64,000 bases of DNA from Deinococcus radiotolerans (GCF_014647435.1 NZ_BMPE01000002.1:387481-451480); one strand, 5' to 3'; positions 18,415-27,492 are shown, numbered from the stretch's first letter. The notes: a model not told the origin generated them from the sequence alone. Made by a program: numbers and translations.

Positions 18415-19110
18415 GCGCGGATTCCAGTGAGCCGGGCCGCTGAGCTGCACGCGCCGCTCGGGGTGCGCCTGCCCGTCGCAGGGGGCCTGCGCGTGCTCGG
18501 GGACGGTCAGGGGCCACACGCTGGCGACGGCCCGCCCGGCGATGTCGGCGGTATCTACTGGCCCGAACACGCGGCTGTCGAGGCTGCCGCCCTCGCTGCG
18601 GTTGTCGCCCATCACGAAGTACGCCCCGGCGGGCACGGTAACGGCGGGCGTGTTCGCCAGAGGGCTGGCGGTGTCATGGCAGCTGGCGGCCCAGTACCCC
18701 TGCGTGCGCGCCTCAGGGAGCGGCTGGCCGTTCACGAGGACGGTGCCGCCGCGCACCTGAACGGTGTCGCCGGGCAGTCCCACGACGCGCTTGACGAGGT
18801 ACGGGCGGTACGCCCAGGGAAGGGCCACGCCCCGGTACTCGCGCGTCCACTCGGCGGCGGCGCTGCGGGGCGGTTTGAACACGACCACGTCACCGCGCGC
18901 GTACGTGCCCAGCCCGGCGCGGTGCGCCCAGCCCTCGACCTTCGGGACGACCAGCTGTTCGCCGTGGCGCAGGCCAGGCAGCATGCTCGCGCCGTCCACG
19001 CGCACGGCGGTCGCGCCGAACTGCGTGACGAGCAACGCGACCAGGACGGGCGATCCCCACTCCTGCCAGAGGGTACGCCAGCGGCCCGGGCGGCCCTGCG
19101 GCGGGGTCAC
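18397..19110 (-). CDS. lepB: Signal peptidase I
   Basis: Membrane serine-lysine peptidase that cleaves secretory signal peptides. The 237-aa protein has one N-terminal membrane helix (SPVLVALLVTQFGATAV), then box B VDGASMLPGLRHGE with catalytic Ser42, box D YLVKRVVGLPGDTV with the general base Lys107, and box E VMGDNRSEGGSLDSRVFGPV. A GTG start at 19110 overlaps the upstream gene's stop (GTGA), so translation is coupled. It is the last gene of a padR-membrane protein-lepB operon, an unusual setting for a housekeeping peptidase. The last 18 bp overlap the convergent PEP-mutase-family gene. Confidence 0.92.
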   Translation of the reverse strand: MTPPQGRPGRWRTLWQEWGSPVLVALLVTQFGATAVRVDGASMLPGLRHGEQLVVPKVEGWAHRAGLGTYARGDVVVFKPPRSAAAEWTREYRGVALPWAYRPYLVKRVVGLPGDTVQVRGGTVLVNGQPLPEARTQGYWAASCHDTASPLANTPAVTVPAGAYFVMGDNRSEGGSLDSRVFGPVDTADIAGRAVASVWPLTVPEHAQAPCDGQAHPERRVQLSGPAHWNPRLLLSE

Positions 19111-19448
19111 CGGCCCACCTGCGCGGCGGGTGCAGGGGCGGGCGGGGTGTGGGTGCCCAGCGCGTACGCCGCGCCGCCCAGCAGACCCGCCGCGAGCAGC
19201 CAGCGCAGCGCCAGCCCCAGCGTGTACGTCCGCGCGAAGCGCAGCGCGGTCAGGGGAGCGGGGCCCGCGTCCCGCACGGCCTGTGTCCAGGCCTGCGCCT
19301 CGTCCAGGCCGCGCAGGCGGGCGTTCAGCATGTCCAGGTGCAGGTGCCCCAGCAATTCGGCCTGCACGACCCGCGCGGCGCGCGGGGGGATCAGGCAGGT
19401 CACGCGGCGCAGGTAGGCGCGCACCTCGCGCGGGGGGGTGCCGCTCAC
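19107..19448 (-). CDS. Membrane protein between padR and lepB (permease-prefix-like)
   Basis: A 113-aa protein: a soluble N-terminal part with helices (VRAYLRRVTCLIPPRAARVVQAELLGHLHLDMLNARLRGLDEAQA in segments) and one membrane segment near residues 80-98. The pattern of an approximately 70-residue helical region with ExxxHL...G...EAxxxA before a membrane helix is like the permease-prefix/DUF1700 proteins that commonly follow PadR regulators; this is family knowledge, not proof. A GTG start overlaps the padR stop by 4 bp, and its own stop overlaps the lepB start. Function unknown. Confidence 0.75.
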   Translation of the reverse strand: MSGTPPREVRAYLRRVTCLIPPRAARVVQAELLGHLHLDMLNARLRGLDEAQAWTQAVRDAGPAPLTALRFARTYTLGLALRWLLAAGLLGGAAYALGTHTPPAPAPAAQVGR

Positions 19449-19762
19449 CAGAGGCCCCTCAGCGCCCGGTCGAACGCGTGGTAGCGCTCGCGGCGCCGGG
19501 CGAGTTCCTCGCGGCCCGCGTCCGTCAGGGTGTACGTCCGCACCGGGGGGCCGCCGCGCGCGGGGCTGGCCTCCTGGGCGCGCAGGAACCCGGCGCGTTC
19601 CAGGCGGTGCAGCGCGGGGTACAGACTTCCCGCGTTCAGGCGGATGTGCCCGTCCGTGCCGCTCTGGACGCGCGCGGCGATGTCCTGCCCGTAGCCGCCC
19701 TCGCGTTCGAGGACGCTCAGGAGGATCAGGTCGAGGTTGCCCTTGAAGAGGTTCGGATCCAC
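19445..19762 (-). CDS. PadR-family transcriptional regulator
   Basis: A 105-aa winged-helix repressor. Seen: LDLILLSVLEREGGYGQDIAARV, the recognition-helix region LNAGSLYPALHRLERAGFL, and the wing plus tail GPPVRTYTLTDAGREEL typical of PadR. The GTG start at 19762 gives the usual NLFKGNLDLILLS beginning. It heads the operon with a membrane protein and lepB, which it may autoregulate. Upstream, the hexamer TATCAG occurs twice about 13 bp apart (19766-19785), a possible operator. The ligand is unknown. Confidence 0.9.
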   Translation of the reverse strand: MDPNLFKGNLDLILLSVLEREGGYGQDIAARVQSGTDGHIRLNAGSLYPALHRLERAGFLRAQEASPARGGPPVRTYTLTDAGREELARRRERYHAFDRALRGLW

Positions 19763-19801
19763 GGGTATCAGAGTCCGATATCAGCATGTGATGCCGGTGA
19801 G

Positions 19802-19884
19802 CCGCTGGCCTCTCACAGCGGTTTCCAGTTCCATTGAAGGGCCAACACCACGCCCTTCAATTCCACTTCCAACCGCTGGTGTTG
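19802..19884. repeat. Nested, mutually exclusive inverted repeats
   Basis: Four complementary pairs in 83 bp. CCGCTG (19802-19807) with CAGCGG (19816-19821); CAGCGGTT (19816-19823) with AACCGCTG (19871-19878); ATTGAAGGGC (19833-19842) with GCCCTTCAAT (19852-19861); and the loop CAACACCA (19843-19850) with TGGTGTTG (19877-19884). Some pairings compete and one would form a pseudoknot-like contact. It lies between divergent padR and the photolyase-like gene, outside any coding frame. Confidence 0.6.
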
Positions 19885-19925
19885 TCAGGCGCTCGCTCTG
19901 CGGCGCAGCTCTTCGAATCCGCTCG

Positions 19926-19961
19926 TTCAGGAGTATGGAAGGTACCTTCCATACTCCTGAA
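19926..19961. repeat. Perfect 36-bp palindrome
   Basis: The left half TTCAGGAGTATGGAAGGT (19926-19943) is exactly complementary to the right half (19944-19961), with no spacer and GGTACC at the centre. It sits 66 bp upstream of the photolyase-like start. A zero-loop palindrome is more like a protein-binding or recombination site than a terminator. Confidence 0.75.
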
Positions 19962-20026
19962 TGCTGCTGTCGCCTCTGCACGCGACCGTACGGTCTGACC
20001 GGGCGGCCCCCTGCCATGCTGACCGC

Positions 20027-21382
20027 ATGACCGCCCCGCCCGCCGACCTGCCCCTGGACCTCCCGGACGCGCAGCTGCCCGGCGTGCTCGGCGCCGCCCT
20101 GGCGGGCCTGTACACCGGCGAGCCGCGCCTGCCCGCCCGGCCCGGTGGGCGCGCGGCGGGACTGGCGGCGCTGCACGCCTGGACCGGCGCCGGGTACCGC
20201 GAGCGCAACCACCTGTCGGGGAACGTGTCGCGCCTGAGCATGTACCTGCGGCACGGCATGATCGGCATCCGCGAGGTCGCCGCGCACGCCCGCCACGTCC
20301 TGCGGGGCCGCGAGCGGGACGAGTTCCTGCGGCAGCTGACCTGGGGGGAGTTCTTCCGACTGGTGCTGCGGCAGGAGGGCGCGCGCGTGCTGGACAACTT
20401 GGAAGAACCCAAGTACCCCGCCCGCTGGACGGACGCGCTGCCGGACGACGTCCGCGTGGCGCGCACGGACCTGCCCTGCGTGGACGCCTGGGTCACGCAT
20501 CTGATCCGGGACGGCTGGCTGCACAATCATGAGCGGCTGTGGTTCGCGGCGTACCTGATCCACTGGCGCGGGGTGCACTGGCGGGCTGGGTACGCCTTCT
20601 TCCGCGAGCATCTGCTCGACGGGGACATTGCCAGCAACGCCCTGTCGTGGCAGTGGGTGGCGAGCACCTTCAGCAACAAGCCGCACGTCATGAATCAGGA
20701 GAACATCGAGCGCTTCAGCGGGGGCCGCTGGTGCCGGGACTGCACCGCGGATTGCCCGTTCCGGGGTAGCTACGAGGAGCTGGAGGCGCGCCTGTTCAGC
20801 GGCCGCCTGACCGAGGAGGCCCCGACGCCCGATGACGCCGGGGACCCCCGCCGTGCCGCGCCAGCAGCAGAGGTGGCGGCCGCGCCGATCCAGCCGACCG
20901 GGCCGACCTCCCCGCGCGTGGTGTGGGTGCACGGGGACGGCCTGTCCGTGACGGACGCGGCCCTGAGCGCCTGCCCGGACGCCCCGGCGCTGTTCGTGTT
21001 CGACCGGCCGTTCCTGTCCGGGACGCCCATCGCGTTTCCCCGGCTGGCGTTCATGTACCAGGGCGTGCGGGACCTCGCCGCCGCGCGCCGGGCGCCCACG
21101 CACGCGCGGGTGGGCGCGGTCGCCGGGGAGCTCGCGGCGTTCGCGCGCGCTTACGGGGCGGGGGAACTGCACGTCACGCGGAACTTCACGCCGGAATTCA
21201 CGCGCATCCTCGCGGGCGTGCGCGCCGCGCACCCGGACCTGCGGCTGGTCGTGCACGATCCCGAACGCCTGACGTCGTACGACGGGCCGGTGCGGCGCTT
21301 CTTCGGCTTCTGGAAGAAGGTGGAACGCGAGGTCCTGCAGAGCGCCCCCAGCCCGGACGCCCCCCAGCGCGGCCACCGCTGA
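20027..21382 (+). CDS. Photolyase/cryptochrome-like FAD protein with reversed domain order
   Basis: A 451-aa flavoprotein candidate. Residues about 50-258 match the photolyase FAD domain, normally C-terminal: SGNVSRLSMYLRHGMI, VDAWVTHLIRDGWLHNHER, FFREHLLDGDIASNALSWQW (DGDxAxN and WxW FAD contacts) and KPHVMNQENIERF. After an Ala/Pro linker (260-296), residues about 297-440 resemble the photolyase N-terminal Rossmann-like antenna domain: VVWVHGDGLSVTDAALSACP, ALFVFDRPFL, FARAYGAGELHVTRNFTPEF. Thus the domains are swapped relative to classical photolyases. Three Cys (236, 239, 243) follow the FAD domain. The repair substrate, if any, is unknown. CATGCT ends 6 bases before ATG 20027. Confidence 0.8.
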   Translation: MTAPPADLPLDLPDAQLPGVLGAALAGLYTGEPRLPARPGGRAAGLAALHAWTGAGYRERNHLSGNVSRLSMYLRHGMIGIREVAAHARHVLRGRERDEFLRQLTWGEFFRLVLRQEGARVLDNLEEPKYPARWTDALPDDVRVARTDLPCVDAWVTHLIRDGWLHNHERLWFAAYLIHWRGVHWRAGYAFFREHLLDGDIASNALSWQWVASTFSNKPHVMNQENIERFSGGRWCRDCTADCPFRGSYEELEARLFSGRLTEEAPTPDDAGDPRRAAPAAEVAAAPIQPTGPTSPRVVWVHGDGLSVTDAALSACPDAPALFVFDRPFLSGTPIAFPRLAFMYQGVRDLAAARRAPTHARVGAVAGELAAFARAYGAGELHVTRNFTPEFTRILAGVRAAHPDLRLVVHDPERLTSYDGPVRRFFGFWKKVEREVLQSAPSPDAPQRGHR

Positions 21383-21455
21383 CCCACCCCGGTCCTGGGG
21401 CCGGGTGTTCATCTGGCGGATGCGCCCGCCCGCCGGGGTGGGGGAGACTGCCTGC

Positions 21456-21971
21456 ATGACCGTACCGAATGCCGATCTGCGCGCCACGTACGCCTGGGCC
21501 CGCGTGGGCCGCGAGCGCCTGCTGACGTGGCTGGAATCCCTGCCCGGGGGCGTGTACACCCTGGAACGTCCGGACTTCGCGTTCGGCAGCCTGCGGAACG
21601 TGCAGGTGCACGTCGCGGACTGCTACCGCGTGTGGCTTGCGGCGCGTGGTCTGGGCGAGACCGTCGTGCGGCTCGACCCGGGCGCGTTGCCGGACGTGGC
21701 GGCCCTGCGTGCCGTCTACGCGGACGTGGACGCCCTGGTGGACCGGGCGCTGAACGCCTTCACGCAGCCGGACGAGCCGCGCCGCGTGCCCTTCGGGGAC
21801 CGGGAGCTGGAGGTCACGGGCCGCTGGCTTTTCATGCATCCCCTGACGCACGAGTTCCATCACAAGGGCCAGCTCCTGACGATGGGGCGCGTGCTGGGCT
21901 TCCCGTACCCGGCGGGGCCGGACACGGACCTGGGCCTGCCGGAGGAAGCGGCGGCGTGGCTGAGTTCTTGA
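21456..21971 (+). CDS. DinB-family protein (YfiT-type four-helix bundle)
   Basis: A 171-aa DinB/YfiT-like metal-binding four-helix protein. Metal ligands are apparent: VHVADCYRVWL (His near 50) and HPLTHEFHHKGQLLTMGRVLG (HxxxHKGQ, residues about 125-140). DinB proteins are damage-inducible in Bacillus and expanded in Deinococcus; some are thiol transferases, and the activity here is unknown. GAGACT ends 6 bases before ATG 21456. The next gene's GTG lies 16 bp inside its 3' end, so they are probably coupled. A second DinB gene is at 52900. Confidence 0.88.
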   Translation: MTVPNADLRATYAWARVGRERLLTWLESLPGGVYTLERPDFAFGSLRNVQVHVADCYRVWLAARGLGETVVRLDPGALPDVAALRAVYADVDALVDRALNAFTQPDEPRRVPFGDRELEVTGRWLFMHPLTHEFHHKGQLLTMGRVLGFPYPAGPDTDLGLPEEAAAWLSS

Positions 21972-22816
21972 ACGTCCTGAACATCCCGGTGGACCCCGCG
22001 CTGCTGGCGGCGTGGTGCGGCTGGCTGGCCCCGGCGCGGCAGCCGTTCTACCTGACCGGGGCTGAAGCGGACGCGCTGGGCCTGGAGGCGCTGGGGCTGG
22101 ACACGGTGCCGCGCGCCGGGCTGACCCTGACCCCCGAGGAACGCGACACCATCACCGAGTGGACCATCTCTGCGCTGGCGGACCGGGTGGCGTGGCTGAC
22201 CCTGGCGGACGTGGACGCCCTGCCGCCCGGGTCCCGCCGGGCACTGCTGCGCGCGCAGGTGCGCCACGGGCGGGGCAACGTCCCATTGGGCCGCGCCTTC
22301 CCGGAGCTGGGCCTGCCGCCGGGCCGGTTTCTGTGGCGGCCCGAGCAGCTGACCGCCGGGGTGCTGGCGCGGGTCGTCGCGGCGCCTGGCGTGCCCTGCC
22401 AGCGCTTGGAGGTCCCGCTGGAGGTGTGGCGCGCGGCGCAGGAGGTGCTGCCGGGCGCGCGGGCGCTGGCAGGTTCGTTCCCGCAGGGCAGCGCGGGGAA
22501 CTGCTTTGGGACCGTGATGGGCGCGGCGGGGACCAGGGGCGCGGCGGCCGAGTGGATGCAGCGCGAGCCGTTCGAGGCCTTCCTGCACGCCCGCACCCGG
22601 CCCGGCGGGCGGGACGATCAGCCGGGTACGGTGCTGCTGTGGCGATCCAGCAATGGGCTGGCGCAGCATGCCGCTGTGACGCTGGGCGGCGGCTGGGCGC
22701 TGCACAAGGCCGCGCAGACGTGGTGGACGCCGCGCGTGGTGCTGCCCACCGCCACCCTGATCCGCGTGAGCCGCTCGGCGGGCTGGCGGCTCTCACGCCG
22801 TCACCTGCTGGCCTGA
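21956..22816 (+). CDS. Hypothetical protein with NlpC/P60-like Cys-His motif
   Basis: A 286-aa protein with GTG start 16 bp inside the upstream dinB. The C-terminal half shows a papain-like pattern: GSAGNCFGTVMGAAG (Cys followed by FGT), then about 45 residues later PGTVLLWRSSNGLAQHAAVTLG (His) and GGWALHKAAQ, the C...H-A-A-V...GWxLH order seen in NlpC/P60 and related amidases. The N-terminal half is helical with no known motif. There is no signal peptide, so it would act inside the cell, unlike cell-wall NlpC/P60 enzymes. Assignment is a resemblance only. Confidence 0.65.
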   Translation: MAEFLNVLNIPVDPALLAAWCGWLAPARQPFYLTGAEADALGLEALGLDTVPRAGLTLTPEERDTITEWTISALADRVAWLTLADVDALPPGSRRALLRAQVRHGRGNVPLGRAFPELGLPPGRFLWRPEQLTAGVLARVVAAPGVPCQRLEVPLEVWRAAQEVLPGARALAGSFPQGSAGNCFGTVMGAAGTRGAAAEWMQREPFEAFLHARTRPGGRDDQPGTVLLWRSSNGLAQHAAVTLGGGWALHKAAQTWWTPRVVLPTATLIRVSRSAGWRLSRRHLLA

Positions 22817-22826
22817 GCGGCTCTGG

Positions 22827-22832
22827 TAGCCT
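22827..22832 (+). promoter_or_regulatory. -10 box of the NUDIX gene
   Basis: TAGCCT ends 6 bases before ATG 22839; it could start a separate leaderless transcript inside the gene cluster. Confidence 0.4.
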
Positions 22833-22838
22833 GCGGGC

Positions 22839-23423
<585 letters not shown>

Positions 23424-23425
23424 CC

Positions 23426-24040
23426 GTGGCTGTCCCGGATCTGCCCGCGCCATTCACGACCCTGGCCGGACCGCACCGGTTTGACGCGGTCATCGAGAAC
23501 AGCGAGTTCTTGGCCTTCGCGGACCGCGCCGACACGCCCGGCGATGCCCTGGCGCAGCTGGCGGCACTCCGGGCGCGCTACCCGGTCGCCACGCATCACT
23601 GCTGGGCGTACCGCATTGGGGCGGCGTACCGCTTTGGTGATGACGGCGAGCCGGGCGGCACGGCCGGCGCCCCGATCCTGCGGGCCATCGAGGGCCAGGG
23701 TGTGGATCACGTGATGGTCATCGTCGTCCGCTTCTACGGCGGCGTGAAACTGGGCACCGGCGGGCTGGTCCGCGCGTACGGGGGCAGCGCCGCCGAGTGC
23801 CTGCGCACCGCCGCGCGTCTCCAGGTCCGCCCGCGCCGCACCGTCCGCGTCGCCGTGCCGTTCGACGCGGTCGGCGGGCTGTACCACTTGCTGGGCACCT
23901 GGGACGTCACGCGCGGCGAGGAGGCGTACACGGCGGGCGGCGTGGAACTCGACGTGCACCTGTACCCCGAGGACACGGACGCCTTCGCGGCGGCCCTGCG
24001 GGACGCGACGCGTGGCGCGGCGGTGACCGACCTTGACTGA
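23426..24040 (+). CDS. YigZ/IMPACT family protein
   Basis: A 204-aa protein of the UPF0029/YigZ family, whose N-terminal IMPACT domain is identified by [54 protein letters not shown] and [20 protein letters not shown]. The C-terminal domain (about 135-204) is the ferredoxin-like UPF0029 C-term. Eukaryotic IMPACT controls Gcn2; the bacterial role is unclear. A GTG start lies 2 bp after the NUDIX stop, and its stop overlaps the TTG start of the next gene, so it lies in a translationally coupled operon. Confidence 0.9.
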   Translation: MAVPDLPAPFTTLAGPHRFDAVIENSEFLAFADRADTPGDALAQLAALRARYPVATHHCWAYRIGAAYRFGDDGEPGGTAGAPILRAIEGQGVDHVMVIVVRFYGGVKLGTGGLVRAYGGSAAECLRTAARLQVRPRRTVRVAVPFDAVGGLYHLLGTWDVTRGEEAYTAGGVELDVHLYPEDTDAFAAALRDATRGAAVTDLD

Positions 24041-26876
24041 CGCGCCCCCCCGGCCCACGCCCGCGCTGACCACGCTGGGCGGCCTGAACCTGCGCGGCTT
24101 CCGCAAGGTCAAATCCCTGCTGCTGCTCGTGTACGTCGCATTCGAAGGCCCCACGCCGCGCCGCACCCTGGCGACCCTGCTGTGGCCGGGCGCCGCCCGA
24201 CCGGAAGGGAGCCTGCGCGTCGCCCTGCACGCCCTGCGCGAGGTGCACCCGGACGCGCTGGGCGGCGAGGACCGCCTGACCACTCCTGTGACCAGCGACG
24301 CGGTCCAGCTCCTGACCCTGCGCGGCGAGGCCGCCTGGGCCGCCTACCCCGGCCCGTTCCTGCACGGCGTGCCCCTGAGTGGCGTGTCCGCCGAGTTCGA
24401 GGAATGGGTCGAGTCGCAGCGCGAACGCCTCGCGCGGCACGTGCAGGAAGAGGCGCTGCGGGCCGCCGAGACGGCCGAACCTGGCCGCGCCGCCACCTGG
24501 GCCGAACGCGCCTACCGCACCCCCGCCGCCCCACCCCCCGAACCGGACCTGCTGCGCCGCCTGCTGCCCCTCACGCTGCCCGGCTCGCCCCTGGAAGCCG
24601 AGGTGCGCGCCGAACTGAGCGAAGTCGAAGCCGCCGCACCCACCCCAGCCTCCACGCCCCGCTCAGGTGCGCGCATGCTGGGCCGCGAGGCAGAACTCGC
24701 CGCGCTGCTCGCCCGGACCCTCACCCCGACCCCCGAACAGCCGGGCGGCGTGGCCCTCATCACTGGGCCCGGCGGCATCGGCAAGTCCACCCTCACCCGC
24801 GAACTCCTGCGGGAACTCACGCGCCTGGACCGCCCCGTCACCCTGGTCGACGCCGAGGGCGCCTCCAGCCCCGCTGAACTCAGCGCCCGCATCGCCGCCG
24901 CCCTCACGCCCGGGGAGGCCGCCCCGCCCACCCTGGCCGCCCTCGCCGCCCGCATCCCCCCGCGCTCAACGGTCCTGCTCGACGGTGCGGACGCCCTCCC
25001 GGAACTACCAGACCTCCTCAGCAGCCTGCGCCGCGACCTGCCCGGCGTGCACTGGGTGATCAGCAGCCGCCGCAGCCCCCCTGGACTCCTGACGCCCGGC
25101 GACCTCCTCCTGCCCCTCGCGGGCCTCCCGCAGGCCCCACCGGAAGCGGACCTCGCCCAGATCGCCGCGAGCAGCGCCACGCAACTCTTCCTGCGCGAAG
25201 CCGCCCGCACCCGCCGCGACCTCACCCTCACTGCCGGGAACGCCGCCCTGATCGCCGGCCTCACCCGCCGCCTCCAGGGCCACCCCCTCGCCCTGGCCCT
25301 GGCCGCCTCATGGCTGCGCGTCGAGACCCTCGACGCCGTGTACACCCGCGTACTGACCGAAGCCGCCCAGCTCACCCCGGAAGGCGGCGGCAGCGACGGA
25401 CGGCGCGGCCTGAACGCCGTCGCCCGCCGCTCCTGGGACCTCCTCACCCCGGACCAGCAACACGCGGCGCTGCGCCTGACCGTCCCCACCGACCTCGACC
25501 CCGCCGATGCCCCCCACCTGGGCGTCCCCGCACACCTCATCGACGAGCTGCTCACGCACAACTTCCTGGAAGCGCACCAGCCCGGCACGGAACGCCTGCG
25601 CCTGTACCCCGCGCTGCGCGGCCTGCTGACTGAGCAGGCCGCCGCGCATCCGGGGCTGATCGCGCAGGCGCGCGCCGACCACGCCCGCCACTACCTGACG
25701 TGGTTCACCGCCCAGGCCCCCGAAGCGCCCCAGGTGGACGCCGAACGCGACAACATCACCGCCGCCCTGCACGCCGCCCTGGAGCGCGGCGAAGCCACCG
25801 CCGCTCAGATCGATCACTTCCTGGCGCACCACGACCGGCGCGGCCTGCACAGCAGCGGCACCGACACCTTCGCCGCCCTGGCCGACGCCGCCGAGGACGC
25901 CCGCGCCCCCGAAAGCGTGCAGGCCGCCGCGCAGATCGCCAGCATGTGGCTCGCCTTCCGGGCCAACCGCCTATTGGATGCGCAAACTCTCGCTGGGCAC
26001 TTCTTGGCAGGACCACTGGCCGCCAATCCTGCTAGCCGCATGAAAGTTCTCAACACATTGTCAGCAGTTCGGGGCGTGCAGGGCAAAATACAGTCCGCAG
26101 TCGATTTGCTGGAACAAGCTGTGACGCTGTCTGAGCGTCTGGGTGATCGCACGCGGGAATTGTATTACCGGTTGAACCTTCTGACTTACCTGACCTTCCT
26201 GGGTAACGCGGCAGAACTTCAGCAGCTGCTAACTACTTTGGAGGCGCAGTTACCGCAGTTACCAGAAGCGACTGCGTGGCAGGTGCGGCAAGCTGCGCTG
26301 GGAGTCCGCTTGCATCTGCCTGGTACAGATGACGATCGTGAGAGGCTCTTGGCGGAAGCTGAGGCGCTAGTTATTGCGGGTCGAACTCTGCACATTCAGG
26401 CGCTAGAGTCTGAAGGGCACGAAGGAAGAACCCGTCTTGCCCTTCTTTTACGGCGCTGGCGCCAGGCAGAAGATTGGCTGAAGGCATGGCGAGCTCACCT
26501 AATCGCTTCGGGGGACGTCATAGACCAGCCCAGTCTGTTCCTGATTGAATCTGAATTGCACTATGCCCGCGGGCGAGCAAGACAAGGTCGCCGCAGTGCC
26601 TTATTGGCGCTCCGTGGTGCGGAGCGGACTGGAAATCCCTGGATACTTTTAGAGCTATTAAAACTCACTGCTCGTGATTTGCATGCCTGTGACCCGGAAC
26701 GGCTCTTGGTTTGGGTGCAGCAAGCTGCTGCTGCTCCGAACATCCACAGTCAACAACGTGCCCATATGAAACAGGCACTCTATGAGATGTACGGCCAGCA
26801 ACCTGCAGAGCAGGGAGCTGACCTAGCATTTCCAGCTCTCCGTTTATGGCTAACTGAACACTTAGATGGCAGTTGA
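24033..26876 (+). CDS. Large SARP/BTAD-type transcriptional regulator with ATPase domain
   Basis: A 947-aa regulator. Residues about 10-170: a winged-helix plus BTAD-like region ([56 protein letters not shown]). Residues about 215-480: an AAA/STAND ATPase with Walker [15 protein letters not shown] (near 245), Walker [15 protein letters not shown], and WVISSRR. The C-terminal 350 residues are TPR-like helices. It starts at TTG overlapping the YigZ stop. From about 25965 onward codon use changes abruptly, with TTA, CTA, ATA and TTG codons frequent; the frame is intact. The signal sensed is unknown. Confidence 0.82.
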   Translation: MTDAPPRPTPALTTLGGLNLRGFRKVKSLLLLVYVAFEGPTPRRTLATLLWPGAARPEGSLRVALHALREVHPDALGGEDRLTTPVTSDAVQLLTLRGEAAWAAYPGPFLHGVPLSGVSAEFEEWVESQRERLARHVQEEALRAAETAEPGRAATWAERAYRTPAAPPPEPDLLRRLLPLTLPGSPLEAEVRAELSEVEAAAPTPASTPRSGARMLGREAELAALLARTLTPTPEQPGGVALITGPGGIGKSTLTRELLRELTRLDRPVTLVDAEGASSPAELSARIAAALTPGEAAPPTLAALAARIPPRSTVLLDGADALPELPDLLSSLRRDLPGVHWVISSRRSPPGLLTPGDLLLPLAGLPQAPPEADLAQIAASSATQLFLREAARTRRDLTLTAGNAALIAGLTRRLQGHPLALALAASWLRVETLDAVYTRVLTEAAQLTPEGGGSDGRRGLNAVARRSWDLLTPDQQHAALRLTVPTDLDPADAPHLGVPAHLIDELLTHNFLEAHQPGTERLRLYPALRGLLTEQAAAHPGLIAQARADHARHYLTWFTAQAPEAPQVDAERDNITAALHAALERGEATAAQIDHFLAHHDRRGLHSSGTDTFAALADAAEDARAPESVQAAAQIASMWLAFRANRLLDAQTLAGHFLAGPLAANPASRMKVLNTLSAVRGVQGKIQSAVDLLEQAVTLSERLGDRTRELYYRLNLLTYLTFLGNAAELQQLLTTLEAQLPQLPEATAWQVRQAALGVRLHLPGTDDDRERLLAEAEALVIAGRTLHIQALESEGHEGRTRLALLLRRWRQAEDWLKAWRAHLIASGDVIDQPSLFLIESELHYARGRARQGRRSALLALRGAERTGNPWILLELLKLTARDLHACDPERLLVWVQQAAAAPNIHSQQRAHMKQALYEMYGQQPAEQGADLAFPALRLWLTEHLDGS

Positions 26877-26878
26877 AC

Positions 26879-27313
26879 TCAGGGACCGAGAACAGGCGGC
26901 GGCCACGTTACGTCTGGTTCATCGGTGCCGCTTGGAGAGGGCATGTTTGGCGTAGCGGGTTCGAACATGGCGGGCTGGGTAGTCTTGTTGCCCTGGTTCA
27001 GGTTTTCGACGTAGTACAGGGGCCAGCCGTTGCAGAGCATCTGCGCGTAGCCGTACCAGTTGTCCCCGGTGCGCTCCTGGGTGGTGAAGGTGGGGCCGCT
27101 GGGCAGGCTGGTGACGACGGGCATGGGGACGTACTGGCGGACGAAGCTGCTGTTGTACTGGGGCCAGGTGTCGCCGAAGGGTACTTCGTACCGGCCGCTG
27201 TAAGCCTGGTGCAGTGGGGTGTAGATGAACAGGGCGTAGTCCTTGCCCTTGCGGGTGGCGTAGAGCTGCCCGCCCTTGACTGTGATGCCGTCGAACGTCT
27301 CGGTTTGCGTCAT
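26879..27313 (-). CDS. COG4315-like protein of unknown function
   Basis: A 144-aa protein. Aromatic repeats such as GGQLYATRKGKDYALFIYTP and YGYAQMLCNGWPLYYVENLN recall the YNGxPLYYF repeat of COG4315 predicted lipoproteins, but it lacks the usual signal peptide and Cys, so it may be cytoplasmic. Pro/Thr-rich tail. The start at 27313 is chosen for a GGAGG 4 bases upstream, rather than the earlier in-frame ATG. It is convergent with the regulator gene, ending 2 bp from it. Codon use is a little less GC-biased than neighbours. Confidence 0.6.
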   Translation of the reverse strand: MTQTETFDGITVKGGQLYATRKGKDYALFIYTPLHQAYSGRYEVPFGDTWPQYNSSFVRQYVPMPVVTSLPSGPTFTTQERTGDNWYGYAQMLCNGWPLYYVENLNQGNKTTQPAMFEPATPNMPSPSGTDEPDVTWPPPVLGP

Positions 27314-27467
27314 GGAACCTCCGTTGAAGTGTGGTGTGCGCTGCATTGTAGGTCATTGGTGTTGAGTTCCGGGTCATGAGTGTGTGCGGGTGGGTGCGTG
27401 GTCGGGCTGGTGCGGACCTTGCGCTGTGAGGTGGTTGCATTTCGCTGCGTGTCGTGTGAACCGTGAT

Positions 27468-27492
27468 AAAACTGGGGTGTACCAACAGTTTT
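27468..27492. promoter_or_regulatory. Inverted repeat in the region upstream of nuoA
   Basis: AAAACTG (27468-27474) and CAGTTTT (27486-27492) with an 11-nt loop, about 110 bp before nuoA; an operator or a weak terminator on either strand. The surrounding 27314-27601 stretch is visibly AT-richer than the genome, has a T-rich run near 27508-27532, and must hold the nuo operon promoter, though no single -35/-10 pair is convincing. Confidence 0.4.

Noticed and set aside
24109..25588. Long open frames antisense to the SARP regulator
   Set aside because: Arg/Ala/Pro-rich low-complexity translations typical of antisense frames in GC-rich genes; the plus strand has clear Walker motifs.
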